From: Sphingobium phenoxybenzoativorans
GTDB lineage: Bacteria > Pseudomonadota > Alphaproteobacteria > Sphingomonadales > Sphingomonadaceae
Length of the DNA: 64,000 nucleotides
Reading direction: 5' to 3'
Assembly (NCBI RefSeq): GCF_001757355.1
Contig: NZ_MINO01000012.1
Coordinates: 40,317-104,316 of the forward strand
A program made the translations under genes and the position numbers. Positions 25,857 through 35,072 of this stretch are shown in pieces. Below the pieces are notes generated by a model, which ran no database searches, had not been told where the DNA came from, and worked only from the letters and a program-made list of their open reading frames with translations. Position 1 is the stretch's first letter. Each line of letters starts with the position of its first letter.

Positions 25857-27554
25857 TCACGCGTCCTCAATTTCGGCTAATTCAATCGCCTTAACGACAG
25901 GCGGCATCAAGACTGATGCCAATGTACCCAGCTTGCTTCGTACTGCGCTCGCTATACTCGGGTCGGCCGCGATCTGGGTGAGCGCTGCGTTCTCGTATTC
26001 GCTCCTGTTTTTAAATCGCAGGCCCGTTGCCAGCCTGGTCAAAATCTGCGTGCGCCGAATGGGGTACCGTCGCACGATACCTGCCAAATCTTTCGCTTCG
26101 ATGAGCGCACTCAGGCGAGCGGCTTCCGCTGGATAGGGCGAGTCTATGGTTATGTTCAGCGGAGCGTCGCCGTTGGCGACCAGCGCATGGCGATCTGGAG
26201 CGCAAGAGATGATCGCTTGGCGCACATGCTGCGCGCTAACCATCCCTGCCAGCAATTTGATGTCGGCCTCTTTAAGGCTTTCCAACGCTTTAATTTTTGC
26301 GTTTTCGAGCAAGGCCGTTGGATTAGCTTCACTACCCAAAACCTGCCTCACCGCGATCGCGGCCATCACTTCGTCGCTGTAATACAAGCTTTCTACGGAA
26401 TAGGCTGGTAACGCGTAAATATTGCTGTCGGCTAACGAAGCAATCTTTTCAGCCGTCTGGCTGTCGTTATCGACTAGCCCATAGGCATCGATATGATGTA
26501 GGGCTTCCACCATCCTGAGACCCGCGACCGCTTTTTGAACTTCTACGCAGTTATTACGCGAGCGGACTGACACCTCGGGGAAAAGAATTTCGTATAGCGG
26601 CTGATCCAGGCTACTTTGAACTCCCTCAACGAACAAAATTCTGCGGCGCGATCCGAGTATATCGATACGAATATCTTCAGGCACTTCTTCAATCGATGGC
26701 AACAGGTTCGCGTCCCAGCCAACGACGGTGCCCGCCTCCGTCCAAATGCAGCCGCGCACGAGCAGTGCTTGCGCATTTTCAATCTCAGTTGGCAAAGAGA
26801 GCTCATGTGTGCTGATTATAAATGCACAGTCCTGACGCTCACTCATAAGCGATACTAACAGCGGTACCACAATTGAACGATGTAAATGAAGTTCGGGTTC
26901 GTCGATGAGGAATACGGAGCCCGGTTTAGCCGAAATCACTTCAGCGGCAAGAATCATCGCAGATCTCTCACCGTCCGACATTTTCACGATACCGTAAGGA
27001 TTAGAGGCGCTCCGCGTCGCCATCATCTCGCCAGTTACCATTTTGAGGCGGATCGGCAAGTTACCCTGCTCAAAAAGCTGATTGGCCTTCTCCAGCGGAG
27101 AATCTCGCAGCATTAGGCGGTCGATGGCAGACGATTCTCGACCATGCAATTTGATATCGGCGGTCGCATCGAGGCTATACTGTGCCTCCTTTGCTTGAAG
27201 GTCGAACACTGCCTTTTCGTTTCGATTGGTTCCGGAAACAGGCCGATAGCGCGTCTCAAGTTGTCGATCCCAATGGTCGCGATTTTGATCATACTGGCGG
27301 CGGGCCGCGGCGGTCATCGTCAGACCTTCTTGATCGAAGTAGGCTGGCCGCGAACCCGGCAAGTAGACAACGTCAGGTGCCATTTCGCTCACCAAACGAT
27401 GGACAAGCGCCGACTTGCCTGTGCCGTTGCGCCCGAGAATGAAGGTCGGCCTACCGATCGCAACAGGCAATGTTCCCTCAATGCCAGGAACTGCGATCTC
27501 TTTTAAAATAGCAGGACCTTCGGTATTTTCGTTAGCGTCTTCGTTGTCCGTCAT
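25857..27554 (-). CDS. Fused AAA ATPase-DUF4435 (TOPRIM-like) protein, candidate phage-defence effector
   Basis: The protein has 565 aa. The N-terminal ABC-type ATPase has Walker A GRNGTGKS (41-48), signature MSDGERS (192-198), Walker B SVFLIDEPELH (213-223) and H-loop STHE (His250). The C-terminal half looks like DUF4435, a TOPRIM-related nuclease domain: ILFVEG (Glu310), GLVDND (Asp362, Asp364) and AYSVESL (Glu388). This is the domain pair of the two-gene PARIS defence system (AriA plus AriB), which is also known in merged single-gene form; OLD nucleases have a comparable architecture. It stands alone in the cargo region and is convergent with the catabolic operon. Domain calls are by motif reading; the defence role is inferred. 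Confidence 0.75.
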   Translation of the reverse strand: MTDNEDANENTEGPAILKEIAVPGIEGTLPVAIGRPTFILGRNGTGKSALVHRLVSEMAPDVVYLPGSRPAYFDQEGLTMTAAARRQYDQNRDHWDRQLETRYRPVSGTNRNEKAVFDLQAKEAQYSLDATADIKLHGRESSAIDRLMLRDSPLEKANQLFEQGNLPIRLKMVTGEMMATRSASNPYGIVKMSDGERSAMILAAEVISAKPGSVFLIDEPELHLHRSIVVPLLVSLMSERQDCAFIISTHELSLPTEIENAQALLVRGCIWTEAGTVVGWDANLLPSIEEVPEDIRIDILGSRRRILFVEGVQSSLDQPLYEILFPEVSVRSRNNCVEVQKAVAGLRMVEALHHIDAYGLVDNDSQTAEKIASLADSNIYALPAYSVESLYYSDEVMAAIAVRQVLGSEANPTALLENAKIKALESLKEADIKLLAGMVSAQHVRQAIISCAPDRHALVANGDAPLNITIDSPYPAEAARLSALIEAKDLAGIVRRYPIRRTQILTRLATGLRFKNRSEYENAALTQIAADPSIASAVRSKLGTLASVLMPPVVKAIELAEIEDA

Positions 27555-28226
27555 TGTTACGCCCCGCCGAAAGCCGTGAAATTGTCACCAACGCCCGATT
27601 TGGTGGCTCAGCGTGATACTGGCAAGAGGAGTTTGAACCGTTCTGGGTGCCCATGCCAAAGGGCTCCAGCTGATCTGCCTCATCGGTTGTCCTGAGTCAG
27701 CACGAAGTCAAATGAGGTGGACAATTGTGACAATATGTTCAGTCCTTCATCTCCAAGAAACGAGAGAAACGTACGATGGCGTTTGGGATCGCTAATTGAC
27801 CAGTCTACACGGGTGCGGGCGCTTGCCGAACGTCCGAGTTGAACGCCCATGAGTAGGTTCCGTCAGGACCAGAGATTTAACCCAACTGATGAGATTGATC
27901 GCCATTGGTCGCTAGCCGTCAGAAACCGGACCGTCCGAATCCGGGAAACGAAAATCCGGCCATGAACGTCGTAGAAGGGTCGACATCGGTAGACCGCAGC
28001 TGGGACAAAGCTGCCGATCGCTGCCGCCGGCAAGAACGACCGGTAGCGCCAATACCGGCCATCCTTGAAGTGCCATGTCGTCCTATATTCGCTGGACCGT
28101 GTTCGACAAAGGTGGTGTGCGCTCGAAGCGAAGTTGGTGGGTGTTCTGCTCGATCTGCGCGAGCGCGCGAACAGCGATGTGGTTGCCGAAGCGGTGAAGC
28201 CAGTACCACCGGGTGAAAGGCGTCAA
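27555..28226. other. Intergenic region, no confident gene
   Basis: This is about 670 bp between two minus-strand genes. It includes the promoter side of the ATPase gene. Overlapping frames at about 27905-28230 on both strands have no recognisable product and Arg/Ser/Cys-rich compositions typical of chance frames in GC-rich DNA. It may be decayed sequence at a junction between cargo blocks. Confidence 0.4.
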
Positions 28227-29741
28227 TCAAACCTGCGGCGCTGAACCCCGATCAATTGTTGGCTGCCGCAGCGACATGAACACGACTGCCGCGGTCGCGA
28301 GCGTTACAGTGGCGAGGCAAACGGTCAGCGCGCTGAATGCGTGAGTGTAGCCTGTGAGCAGTATCGGCAGCGGGACTTGAGGTGCGAGCGCCGACGCGCC
28401 ATCCAGGTCGCCCGTAGCAAGCCGCAGCGTGATCGCCGACGAGTTACCCGGCTGCGGAATGAGGTCTGACACCTGCGATTGTGCCAGGCCGTTCAGCAGT
28501 GCCGTTACCAGCGCTAAAGCAATGCCCTCTCCTGCCACGCGAACGGTTCCAAAGATGCCCGCCGCCATGCCGGCACGTTCCTTAGGCACAACGCTGACCG
28601 CAAGACCGTCCATCAATCCCCACGGGAAGCTGATGCCCACGCCGATGACAAGGAGAGTTGGCGCGGTCGCGGCAATGCCTGCACCGATCGGGACTTGGCC
28701 TAGCCAGAAGACTCCGGCGCTGGCGACTACGAGGCCAAGACCGCACAGTATCGCAGGGGACAGCCAACGGGTCAGCGATCCCGCAAGAAGCGGCAGGATC
28801 AGTAAGGGCGCTGACATTGCGAGCATCGTTCGGCCGGCTTCCGAGGCGGTCATCCCATCGATGCCAACGAGGCGGATTGGCAGCAGGATAAGAAGCACGA
28901 CGAAGCCGTAGGCGGGCGCGGCGGCAAGAATTTGTACGCCTACAAATTGCCGATAGCGAAACAAGCTCAGGTCGAGCATGGGGCGAGCAACGCGACGTTC
29001 AATCACAATGAACATGGCCAGAAGCGCAACCGATAATCCAAACAAAATCAGCACAATCGGGTGGGACCAGCCGCGGTCTGGCCCGTCAAGGATCGCCGCC
29101 GTCAACGCAGCAAGCGCCAGCGTGAAGCTGAAGCATCCCGGCCAGTCGACCGCTGTGGCGTCAGGGTCCTTCGTCTCCACGATCGAAAACATGCCAATGA
29201 TGAAAGCGAGTAGATCGAAACCGACAACCACCGCGAAGATGCTTCGCCAGCCGAACGCCTCGAATAGATAGCCGGAGGCGATCGGCGCGACTGACAGGCC
29301 GATTCCGAAGCTTGCTCCCACAAAACTGAACGCCCGCATTCGTCCGGGCCCATCGAACTCCTGTGCGAGAACGGCCATCCCAGCGGACATCGCAGCAGCG
29401 GCGGTGACGCCCTCTGATGCGCGGATCAGGTTGAAACTGGTCATGTCCGGCACGAGGGCGAGCATTAGCGACAGGATAGCGAACCCGCCAGTTCCGATCG
29501 CGAATACCAGCTTGCGACCATATCGATCGGCCAGCGTGCCGGCCGCAAGAAGCAGGCTTCCAAAGGCCAGCAAATAGGCGTTGGTGGCCCAGCTGATCGA
29601 AACCGGCGAGCCGCCAAGCGCCATGCCGATGCTCGGCAGGGCCACAGTTGGCCCCGTAAACGCCAGCGGCATTGACGCTGAGGCGAGGCACACAGCCACA
29701 AGCACAGCCATCGAACGCAACCTTGAATTTTCGTTTGTCAT
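28227..29741 (-). CDS. MFS drug:H+ antiporter (DHA2/EmrB-QacA-like)
   Basis: The 504-aa protein has about 14 membrane helices. Family motifs are visible: ISWATNAYLLAFGSLLLAAGTLADRYGRK (motif A with DRYGRK) after the first helices, GPTVALPSIGMALG, and the substrate-exporter motif C-like GASFGIGLSVAPIASGYLFEAFGWRSIF. It probably exports toxic organics. A TetR regulator is divergent 197 bp away, and a direct repeat in the gap is a candidate operator, so drug-induced derepression is the expected control. Confidence 0.9.
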   Translation of the reverse strand: MTNENSRLRSMAVLVAVCLASASMPLAFTGPTVALPSIGMALGGSPVSISWATNAYLLAFGSLLLAAGTLADRYGRKLVFAIGTGGFAILSLMLALVPDMTSFNLIRASEGVTAAAAMSAGMAVLAQEFDGPGRMRAFSFVGASFGIGLSVAPIASGYLFEAFGWRSIFAVVVGFDLLAFIIGMFSIVETKDPDATAVDWPGCFSFTLALAALTAAILDGPDRGWSHPIVLILFGLSVALLAMFIVIERRVARPMLDLSLFRYRQFVGVQILAAAPAYGFVVLLILLPIRLVGIDGMTASEAGRTMLAMSAPLLILPLLAGSLTRWLSPAILCGLGLVVASAGVFWLGQVPIGAGIAATAPTLLVIGVGISFPWGLMDGLAVSVVPKERAGMAAGIFGTVRVAGEGIALALVTALLNGLAQSQVSDLIPQPGNSSAITLRLATGDLDGASALAPQVPLPILLTGYTHAFSALTVCLATVTLATAAVVFMSLRQPTIDRGSAPQV

Positions 29742-29884
29742 GATGGTTTCCTGGATGTCTGGCGGGCACCGAAGTTCGGTGCAGACATGTAATCCGCCGT
29801 GGATCTTTCATTTGAACTGGCTACGCCGCCAGTGCCTATGGTGCGGCCAAAGGCCGAGACCCCCACGATGATTGGATTTTGCAA

Positions 29885-29950
29885 TTTTTTAGTGCTTGAT
29901 AAATATCCCAACGCACGTCTTACGCAAGGAGTTTTTTAGTGCGCGATAAA
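29885..29950 (+). promoter_or_regulatory. Direct-repeat operator candidate at the TetR start
   Basis: TTTTTTAGTGCTTGATAAA (29885-29903) and TTTTTTAGTGCGCGATAAA (29932-29950) match at 17 of 19 positions, 47 bp apart. Each core (TTTAGTGC-NNGATAAA) is a partial palindrome. The second copy covers the GTG start of the TetR gene, as expected for autorepression; the first faces the MFS gene. Confidence 0.5.
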
Positions 29951-30565
29951 GAATCTGGCCGGTCAGGTCGACCTCGGTCCTTTGATGTCGATGCAGCCCT
30001 TGAATTAGGGCAGCGACTCTTTCATGAGCGCGGCTATGACGGGGTATCCCTCGCAGATCTGACGCATGCGCTGGGCATCGCTGCTCCGAGCTTCTACGCC
30101 GCTTTCGATAGCAAGGCGGCGTTCTTTCAAAAGATCCTAGGTCGTCACGCCAGCGCTACGCCCCCGTTCGATGAGTTCTTGATTGAGGGGCACCCCATCG
30201 CCACTGCAATTGAACAGTTCCTGGTCGCGCGTGCCGTCACATATAGCGAGCAGGCTCTGGCAAAGGGCTGCCTGGTGTTGGAAGCCACACACAACTGCAG
30301 CGACCCTAGTGCGTTATCCGCCGCCGAACAGATTGCCGAAGACGGCCGTCTGCATATGCGCGACCTTCTAGCCAAGTCGCGACCGGATTTGTCAGAGCCC
30401 ATCAGCGATCTGGTAGCCTCCATGATGCACGGGCTGTCGGCACTCGCACGTCAGGGGTGGTCAACTGACCGTTTGGTCGCGGCCGCAAGAAATTCGGCTC
30501 TTTCGGTTCGAGCGATGGTTGAGAACGCGAAGCCCGGCGCGCCGGGCGGAAGTGCGGCTACCTGA
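29939..30565 (+). CDS. TetR-family regulator, divergent from MFS exporter
   Basis: The 208-aa regulator has an N-terminal HTH (LELGQRLFHERGYDGVSLADLTHALGIAAPSFYAAFDSKAAFFQ, residues about 20-65) and a helical effector domain. The start is GTG at 29939, 7 bp after AAGGAG. The N-terminal RSGRPRSFD is typical of the YcdC/AcrR-like group controlling transporters or oxidoreductases. The divergent MFS gene is its most likely target. Confidence 0.9.
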   Translation: MRDKESGRSGRPRSFDVDAALELGQRLFHERGYDGVSLADLTHALGIAAPSFYAAFDSKAAFFQKILGRHASATPPFDEFLIEGHPIATAIEQFLVARAVTYSEQALAKGCLVLEATHNCSDPSALSAAEQIAEDGRLHMRDLLAKSRPDLSEPISDLVASMMHGLSALARQGWSTDRLVAAARNSALSVRAMVENAKPGAPGGSAAT

Positions 30566-30631
30566 AGCCAGTACAGGACCACGCTGGCCGACGGCAGCTG
30601 ATGACCTTCGCACTGGCAATGGCTAACGCGC

Positions 30632-31039
30632 CTAGTCGGCCTGTTGCGAACGCCAGATTTCGAGCGTGTCGATGACCTGGTGAAAACTGACGATCTTGCC
30701 ATCGGCAACACGGACGACATGCATGTACTGTGCGTCAAATGGCTTTCCGGTCGCAGCCATGATGCCCTTCGATCGGCCTACGGCAACCACAACATCGCCG
30801 GCGTCGATCAGCTCGGTCGGTCCGGCCACATAATCATGAAACTCATTGGCGATCCGACCAAACACGCCGTCCACGACCGCAGCGGGAGTCAGGTAAGGAT
30901 TGCGGTCGCCTAACAGAAAGTTCTCGGATTCCCTCCAGTCGAGATCATCGCTCAAAGTCGCTACGACGTCTTCGATGTTACCTTCCACGAAACTGTCGTA
31001 GAACTTCTTGACGATGGCGATGCCAGTTTGCTCAGTCAT
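30632..31039 (-). CDS. SnoaL-like (NTF2-fold) protein
   Basis: This is a 135-aa protein of the ketosteroid-isomerase-like SnoaL group: IVKKFYDSFVEGNIEDVVATLSDDLDWRE, FGRIANEFHDYVAGPTELIDAGDVVVAVGRSKG and the ending KIVSFHQVIDTLEIWRS. The start at 31039 is set by TGGAG upstream and the family N-terminus. It lies convergent to the TetR gene and about 120 bp after the SDR gene on the same strand. No substrate is known. Confidence 0.85.
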   Translation of the reverse strand: MTEQTGIAIVKKFYDSFVEGNIEDVVATLSDDLDWRESENFLLGDRNPYLTPAAVVDGVFGRIANEFHDYVAGPTELIDAGDVVVAVGRSKGIMAATGKPFDAQYMHVVRVADGKIVSFHQVIDTLEIWRSQQAD

Positions 31040-31157
31040 GATGCACTCCATGAATAAATGGTTCGGTATCCAGATATTGGATTGTAGCTCTGAGCCCGGA
31101 TGACCCGACAACTGCTCCTGAAGAGCCGCGGTCTGCCACTACACCCACCTGCCGATA

Positions 31158-31946
31158 TCAGACGGTGCGGATCGTTCCGCCGTCGATGACGAACTCAGCG
31201 CCGTGAATGGCGGCCGCCCGGTCGGCGGACAAATAGGCGATAAGGTCGGCCACCTCCTGGGGCTCGGCTCCGCGGCCGATTGAAATCCCGCCCAGCGCAT
31301 CGAGCACGAAGTGACGCGCGTCCTCGATCGTGCCGCCATTGGCTGCTTGAAGCATGGCGAGAAAATCTCCCGTGGCTTCCGTCATGATCCAGCCAGGCGA
31401 GACAGCGTTGACGCGTACGCCTTTTGGCCCGAGCTCCTTCGAGATCGATTTGCTGTAGGTCCGAAGCGCAGCCTTTGCGGCGGCATAGCCGGTCGTGGAT
31501 TCCGGCAGCGGCAGAACGGACTGGATCGAGGTGACGTGCACGACCACGCCCTTGCCTCGTTCGAGCATCTGCGGGATCAGCAAGCGGTCGAGCCTAACGG
31601 TCGCCAGCAGGTTGAGGTTCAACTCAGCAAGCCAATGCGCGTCCGTCAGCGCGACAAAGCCGCCGGCAGGAGAAGCCGAACCCCCGACGACGTGCGCCAG
31701 GATATCGATCCCACCCAACTTCTCCACAGCCGCCGTGGCAAGTGCTTCGCCGCCTTCGGGCGTGGTCAGGTCCGCCTGGACATATCCGACGCCCTCGATC
31801 GTATCCTTGATAGCCCTTGCGGCCGTGATGACCTGCGCACCGCCAGCAAGAAAGCGCTCGACGGTCGCGCGGCCCAGTCCTTTGGTGCCACCGCTCACGA
31901 GCACGCGCTTGCCGGCAAACTCAGTGGGATCAGCTTTGATGCTCAT
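31158..31946 (-). CDS. Short-chain dehydrogenase/reductase
   Basis: The 262-aa classical SDR has the cofactor loop GGTKGLGR (residues 19-26), LAHVVGG in place of the common NNAG, a catalytic Ser in VTSIQSV, YAAAK with Tyr and Lys, and the C-terminal GAEFVIDGGTIRTV. It is an NAD(P)-dependent alcohol or ketone oxidoreductase. Its start overlaps the stop of the upstream SnoaL-like gene by 4 bp (ATGA), so the pair is coupled; the LysR gene is divergent from both. Confidence 0.92.
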   Translation of the reverse strand: MSIKADPTEFAGKRVLVSGGTKGLGRATVERFLAGGAQVITAARAIKDTIEGVGYVQADLTTPEGGEALATAAVEKLGGIDILAHVVGGSASPAGGFVALTDAHWLAELNLNLLATVRLDRLLIPQMLERGKGVVVHVTSIQSVLPLPESTTGYAAAKAALRTYSKSISKELGPKGVRVNAVSPGWIMTEATGDFLAMLQAANGGTIEDARHFVLDALGGISIGRGAEPQEVADLIAYLSADRAAAIHGAEFVIDGGTIRTV

Positions 31947-32278
31947 AGCGTGATCTCCAGCGTCTTGATGGCGTCGTTTGCGAGCGTAAAGCGGTAGGTG
32001 AAGCGGAGCGGGCTGCCCGGAAAGTCGCCGTGCGCGGGACCTTCCACCACGACGTCGTTGCCCTCTTCCCGCACGGCATCGGGCATGAAGATCGCCTTCA
32101 CCGGGATAACCTCATCCTCGAGCAGATGGCGGATCGCCGCACGTCCCTCGAACCGCTTTCCGTTATCGATGACGACGGCGTCGTGCTGAAAGGGCCTTAT
32201 CAGGCCGTCGATATCGAGGCGGGCATTTGCCTCGACATAGTCGGCGATTGGTTTGGGTAGATCAATGCTCATCGTCAT
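31943..32278 (-). CDS. SnoaL-like (NTF2-fold) protein, coupled to the SDR
   Basis: This is a 111-aa SnoaL-like fold: IADYVEANARLDIDGLIRPFQHDAVVIDNGKRFEGRAAIRHLLEDEV, then DVVVEGPAHGDFPGSPLRFTYRFTLANDAIKTLEITL. It begins the SnoaL-SDR unit that is divergent from a LysR regulator. Such nuclear-transport-factor-like proteins are often found with SDR enzymes in small stress- or substrate-induced operons. The biochemical role is unknown. Confidence 0.85.
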   Translation of the reverse strand: MTMSIDLPKPIADYVEANARLDIDGLIRPFQHDAVVIDNGKRFEGRAAIRHLLEDEVIPVKAIFMPDAVREEGNDVVVEGPAHGDFPGSPLRFTYRFTLANDAIKTLEITL

Positions 32279-32368
32279 CTCCTCAGCGGTGACGACGCAG
32301 ATTTAGCGATGGACATTCCGCCTGATAATCAAGACAAATCGCCATAGCGTGTCACGGAAATCGGGATA

Positions 32369-33280
32369 ATGAGTCGCCATTCGCTGATCGAGCTGGAGGC
32401 AGTGCTTGCCATCGTGCGGTGCGGTTCGTTCCGGGCGGCGGCCCTCGACCTTAATCTGTCGACAACGGCCATCAGCAACGCGGTGGGCAAGCTCGAACGC
32501 GAGCTTGCCGTGCGGCTGTTCAATCGCACCACGCGTAGCGTCTCACTCACACATGCCGGGCGGATTTTCGTTGCGCAGATCAAGCCAGCGCTCGAAGACA
32601 TCCAAAAGGCGATGAACACCGCGCGCGCGCAGCAGGAGGTGCCGTCGGGAACGTTGCGCATCAACGCCTTCGCGACGGCAGCGCGCGAGATCATGGCGCC
32701 GCTCGTGCTGGCCTATCTGCAGCGTTACCCGCAGGTGCACATCGACCTCGTTACAGAAGGGCGGTTGGTCGACGTCGTCGCCGCAGGCTTCGATCTGGGG
32801 GTGCGCAGCTCGGACTTTGTGCCGAGCGATGCGATTGCCATCTCGCTCGGTCAGGTAAGGCGCATGGCGGTCGCAGCGTCACCCGCGTTCTTTGAAAGCC
32901 GGAAGATACCCCAAGTCCCGCAGGAGCTGCTTGGCTACCCCTGTTTGCGGATCAGGCTCCCCAATGGGGCCTTATTCCAATGGCGCTTCGAGAAGGACGG
33001 CGAGGAGCTACAGATCGACGTCGAGGGACCGATCACGCTCGACGAGGCCTCCCTCTCGCGGATCGCAGCGACGAATGGCGTCGGGATCGGATATTTCATG
33101 GAAGCCGATGTTCGCGAGGATATCGTTGCGGGCCGGCTCGTGCGTATCCTCGAAGACTGGACGCCGCCGCTTGCGCCACTGTGCCTCTATTACTCCAACC
33201 GGCGCAATTCCTCGGCCGCTTTCCAAGCCTTTATCGCGCTTGCCCGCGACTTTGCCGCCGGGCGGCTTTCGCCGTCCTGA
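32369..33280 (+). CDS. LysR-family transcriptional regulator
   Basis: This is a full-length 303-aa LysR protein: HTH in [59 protein letters not shown] and a periplasmic-binding-like effector domain ([21 protein letters not shown], ending in [18 protein letters not shown]). It is of the type that usually controls a divergent SDR operon, and such an operon (SnoaL-SDR) starts 90 bp away on the other strand. Confidence 0.93.
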   Translation: MSRHSLIELEAVLAIVRCGSFRAAALDLNLSTTAISNAVGKLERELAVRLFNRTTRSVSLTHAGRIFVAQIKPALEDIQKAMNTARAQQEVPSGTLRINAFATAAREIMAPLVLAYLQRYPQVHIDLVTEGRLVDVVAAGFDLGVRSSDFVPSDAIAISLGQVRRMAVAASPAFFESRKIPQVPQELLGYPCLRIRLPNGALFQWRFEKDGEELQIDVEGPITLDEASLSRIAATNGVGIGYFMEADVREDIVAGRLVRILEDWTPPLAPLCLYYSNRRNSSAAFQAFIALARDFAAGRLSPS

Positions 33281-33422
33281 GCCGGACGGCTAAGCCCTTG
33301 TGCGCCGATCGCTCGGTACCGCCCGGTGGCGGTCAGTACCGCGCAGCGAGAGCAGCAAACGTTCGCCGGCCTGCCCGCAAGGCCCTGCGCCTGCTGCACC
33401 AAGCGCAGGGCCTCGCTCAACA

Positions 33423-35024
33423 TTACAAACGGTGTTTCGCCACCAGTATGTCGCCGGCTCGTTCGCCGACCACGACGCATGGCGCTTGGGTGTTGCCGGT
33501 GGTGATCCTGGGGAAGATCGATGCATCGGCGACCCTGAGCCTCTCGAGGCCGTGGACCGCGAGCGATCCATCCACCACCGACAAGTCGTCGCTCCCCATC
33601 CGCGCCGTGCCGCACTGATGCCAGTAGGTGACCGCCGCGTCGCGGATGAACCGATCATCTAGGGCGGCCCCCGCCCCAGGTATGACCTCTCGTTTCACGT
33701 AAGGCGAAAAGGCCGCCCCGTTTCCGATGTTTCGACACAAGCGTACACAGGCACGCGCTGCTTCCAGATCACGCGGGTCGGACAGCATGTTGGGATCGAC
33801 CAGCGGCGCCTTGTGTGGATCGGGCGATCGTAACCGGACCTCGCCACGGCTGTGCGGCTGGGCCAGGCCGGCGAACATCGTCCAGCCGTGCTCCGGCACG
33901 CCCAACGCCGCGGTTCGCTCGCTGGGGACCGGGAACTCGACCTGACAGAAAAGCAGATCGGGCGCCTCGAGCTCCGGACGGCTCTTCCAGTACAACGTGG
34001 CTTCACTGCCGCTAGCCTGCGGAGCGATGGGTTCACGATACTCCCAGGTGCAGCCGAATGATACGTGATCCTGCAGGCCCAGACCCACGCCGGGCAGGTG
34101 GCGCGCCACAGGGATGCCGTGATCAGCAAGGTGCCGGTGATCGCCGACGCCAGACAGCATCAGCAGCTTCGGGGTGTTGATCGCGCCCGTGGACAGGATC
34201 ACTTCCGAGCCGGCGCCGATGGTCAGGATCTTGCCGCCGCGCTCGACCTCCACGCCGGTCGCCCGCGAGCCATCGAGCAGCACCCGTCGAACCAGCGTGT
34301 CGGTTGCGACCGTCAGGTTCGGCCGACCGAGGATCGGGTGGAGATAGGCGCGGTAGATCGAATGCCGCCGCCCGTCGCGGACCAGCATGTCGGTGATAGC
34401 GACGCCACCCGCTCCCTCCATCATGCGTCCGTTGGGGCTGTCGAACCGCGGGATGGCGAGCGCCTCAGCTGCGTCCAACAGGGCACCCGCAATCGGGCTC
34501 GGGTCTCGTGCCGGCTGCACCCAGACCGGCCCGGCCGTGCCGCGATACTGTGGATCGGGCACACCCTGCCAGTTCTCGATGCGCCGATAGATGTCGAGCA
34601 CCCGCTCATATCCCCACGCAGCGTCATCCGCATGCTTGGCGAAATGGTCCCAGTCGGCGCGGTGTCCCCTGGCCCAGACCATGACGTTGATACTCGATCC
34701 GCCGCCCAGCCCGCGCCCCATCGACATGGGGAGCGTTCGACCGCCCAAATGCGGATTTGGTTCTGCCTGGAACCCCCAGTCGCGCTCGGTTCCCAGATTG
34801 CTGGGCCACTGGGCCGGGTTCAGGACTGCCTCGTGCTCGTCGCTGCCGCCGGCCTCGATGAGGAGGACGGACACATCAGGGTTATCGGACAGGCGCCGGG
34901 CGATCACCGACCCTGCGGCACCGGCGCCGCAGACGATGAATTCATAGACCGGCTTCAGATGTTCTTCGCGATCCCGGCGGGCGCGCGTTGTCAGTGCCCC
35001 GAGGACATCGGAGGTGGTGTTCAT
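33423..35024 (-). CDS. GMC-family FAD oxidoreductase (choline dehydrogenase-like)
   Basis: The 533-aa flavoprotein has FAD-binding YEFIVCGAGAAGSVIARRLS, GMC signature 1 (GRGLGGGSSINVMVWARGHRADWD), signature 2 (GAGSEVILSTGAINTPKLLMLSGVG) and the C-terminal HQCGTARMGSDDLSVVDGSLAVHGLERLRVADASIFP with the catalytic His region. It oxidises a primary or aryl alcohol; the substrate is not determinable. About 30 extra residues precede the usual start, so a start nearer LKPVYEFI is possible. It follows the secreted hydrolase gene on the same strand by 48 bp, so the two are probably co-expressed. Confidence 0.92.
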   Translation of the reverse strand: MNTTSDVLGALTTRARRDREEHLKPVYEFIVCGAGAAGSVIARRLSDNPDVSVLLIEAGGSDEHEAVLNPAQWPSNLGTERDWGFQAEPNPHLGGRTLPMSMGRGLGGGSSINVMVWARGHRADWDHFAKHADDAAWGYERVLDIYRRIENWQGVPDPQYRGTAGPVWVQPARDPSPIAGALLDAAEALAIPRFDSPNGRMMEGAGGVAITDMLVRDGRRHSIYRAYLHPILGRPNLTVATDTLVRRVLLDGSRATGVEVERGGKILTIGAGSEVILSTGAINTPKLLMLSGVGDHRHLADHGIPVARHLPGVGLGLQDHVSFGCTWEYREPIAPQASGSEATLYWKSRPELEAPDLLFCQVEFPVPSERTAALGVPEHGWTMFAGLAQPHSRGEVRLRSPDPHKAPLVDPNMLSDPRDLEAARACVRLCRNIGNGAAFSPYVKREVIPGAGAALDDRFIRDAAVTYWHQCGTARMGSDDLSVVDGSLAVHGLERLRVADASIFPRITTGNTQAPCVVVGERAGDILVAKHRL

Positions 35025-35072
35025 CGAATTGGACCTTTCTGAATGCGGGTCATCAAGCCGCGGAAGCGAACC

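Noticed and set aside
27905..28230. Overlapping frames on both strands as small genes
   Set aside because: No ribosome site, no domain, Arg/Ser/Cys-rich compositions and equal openness on both strands.
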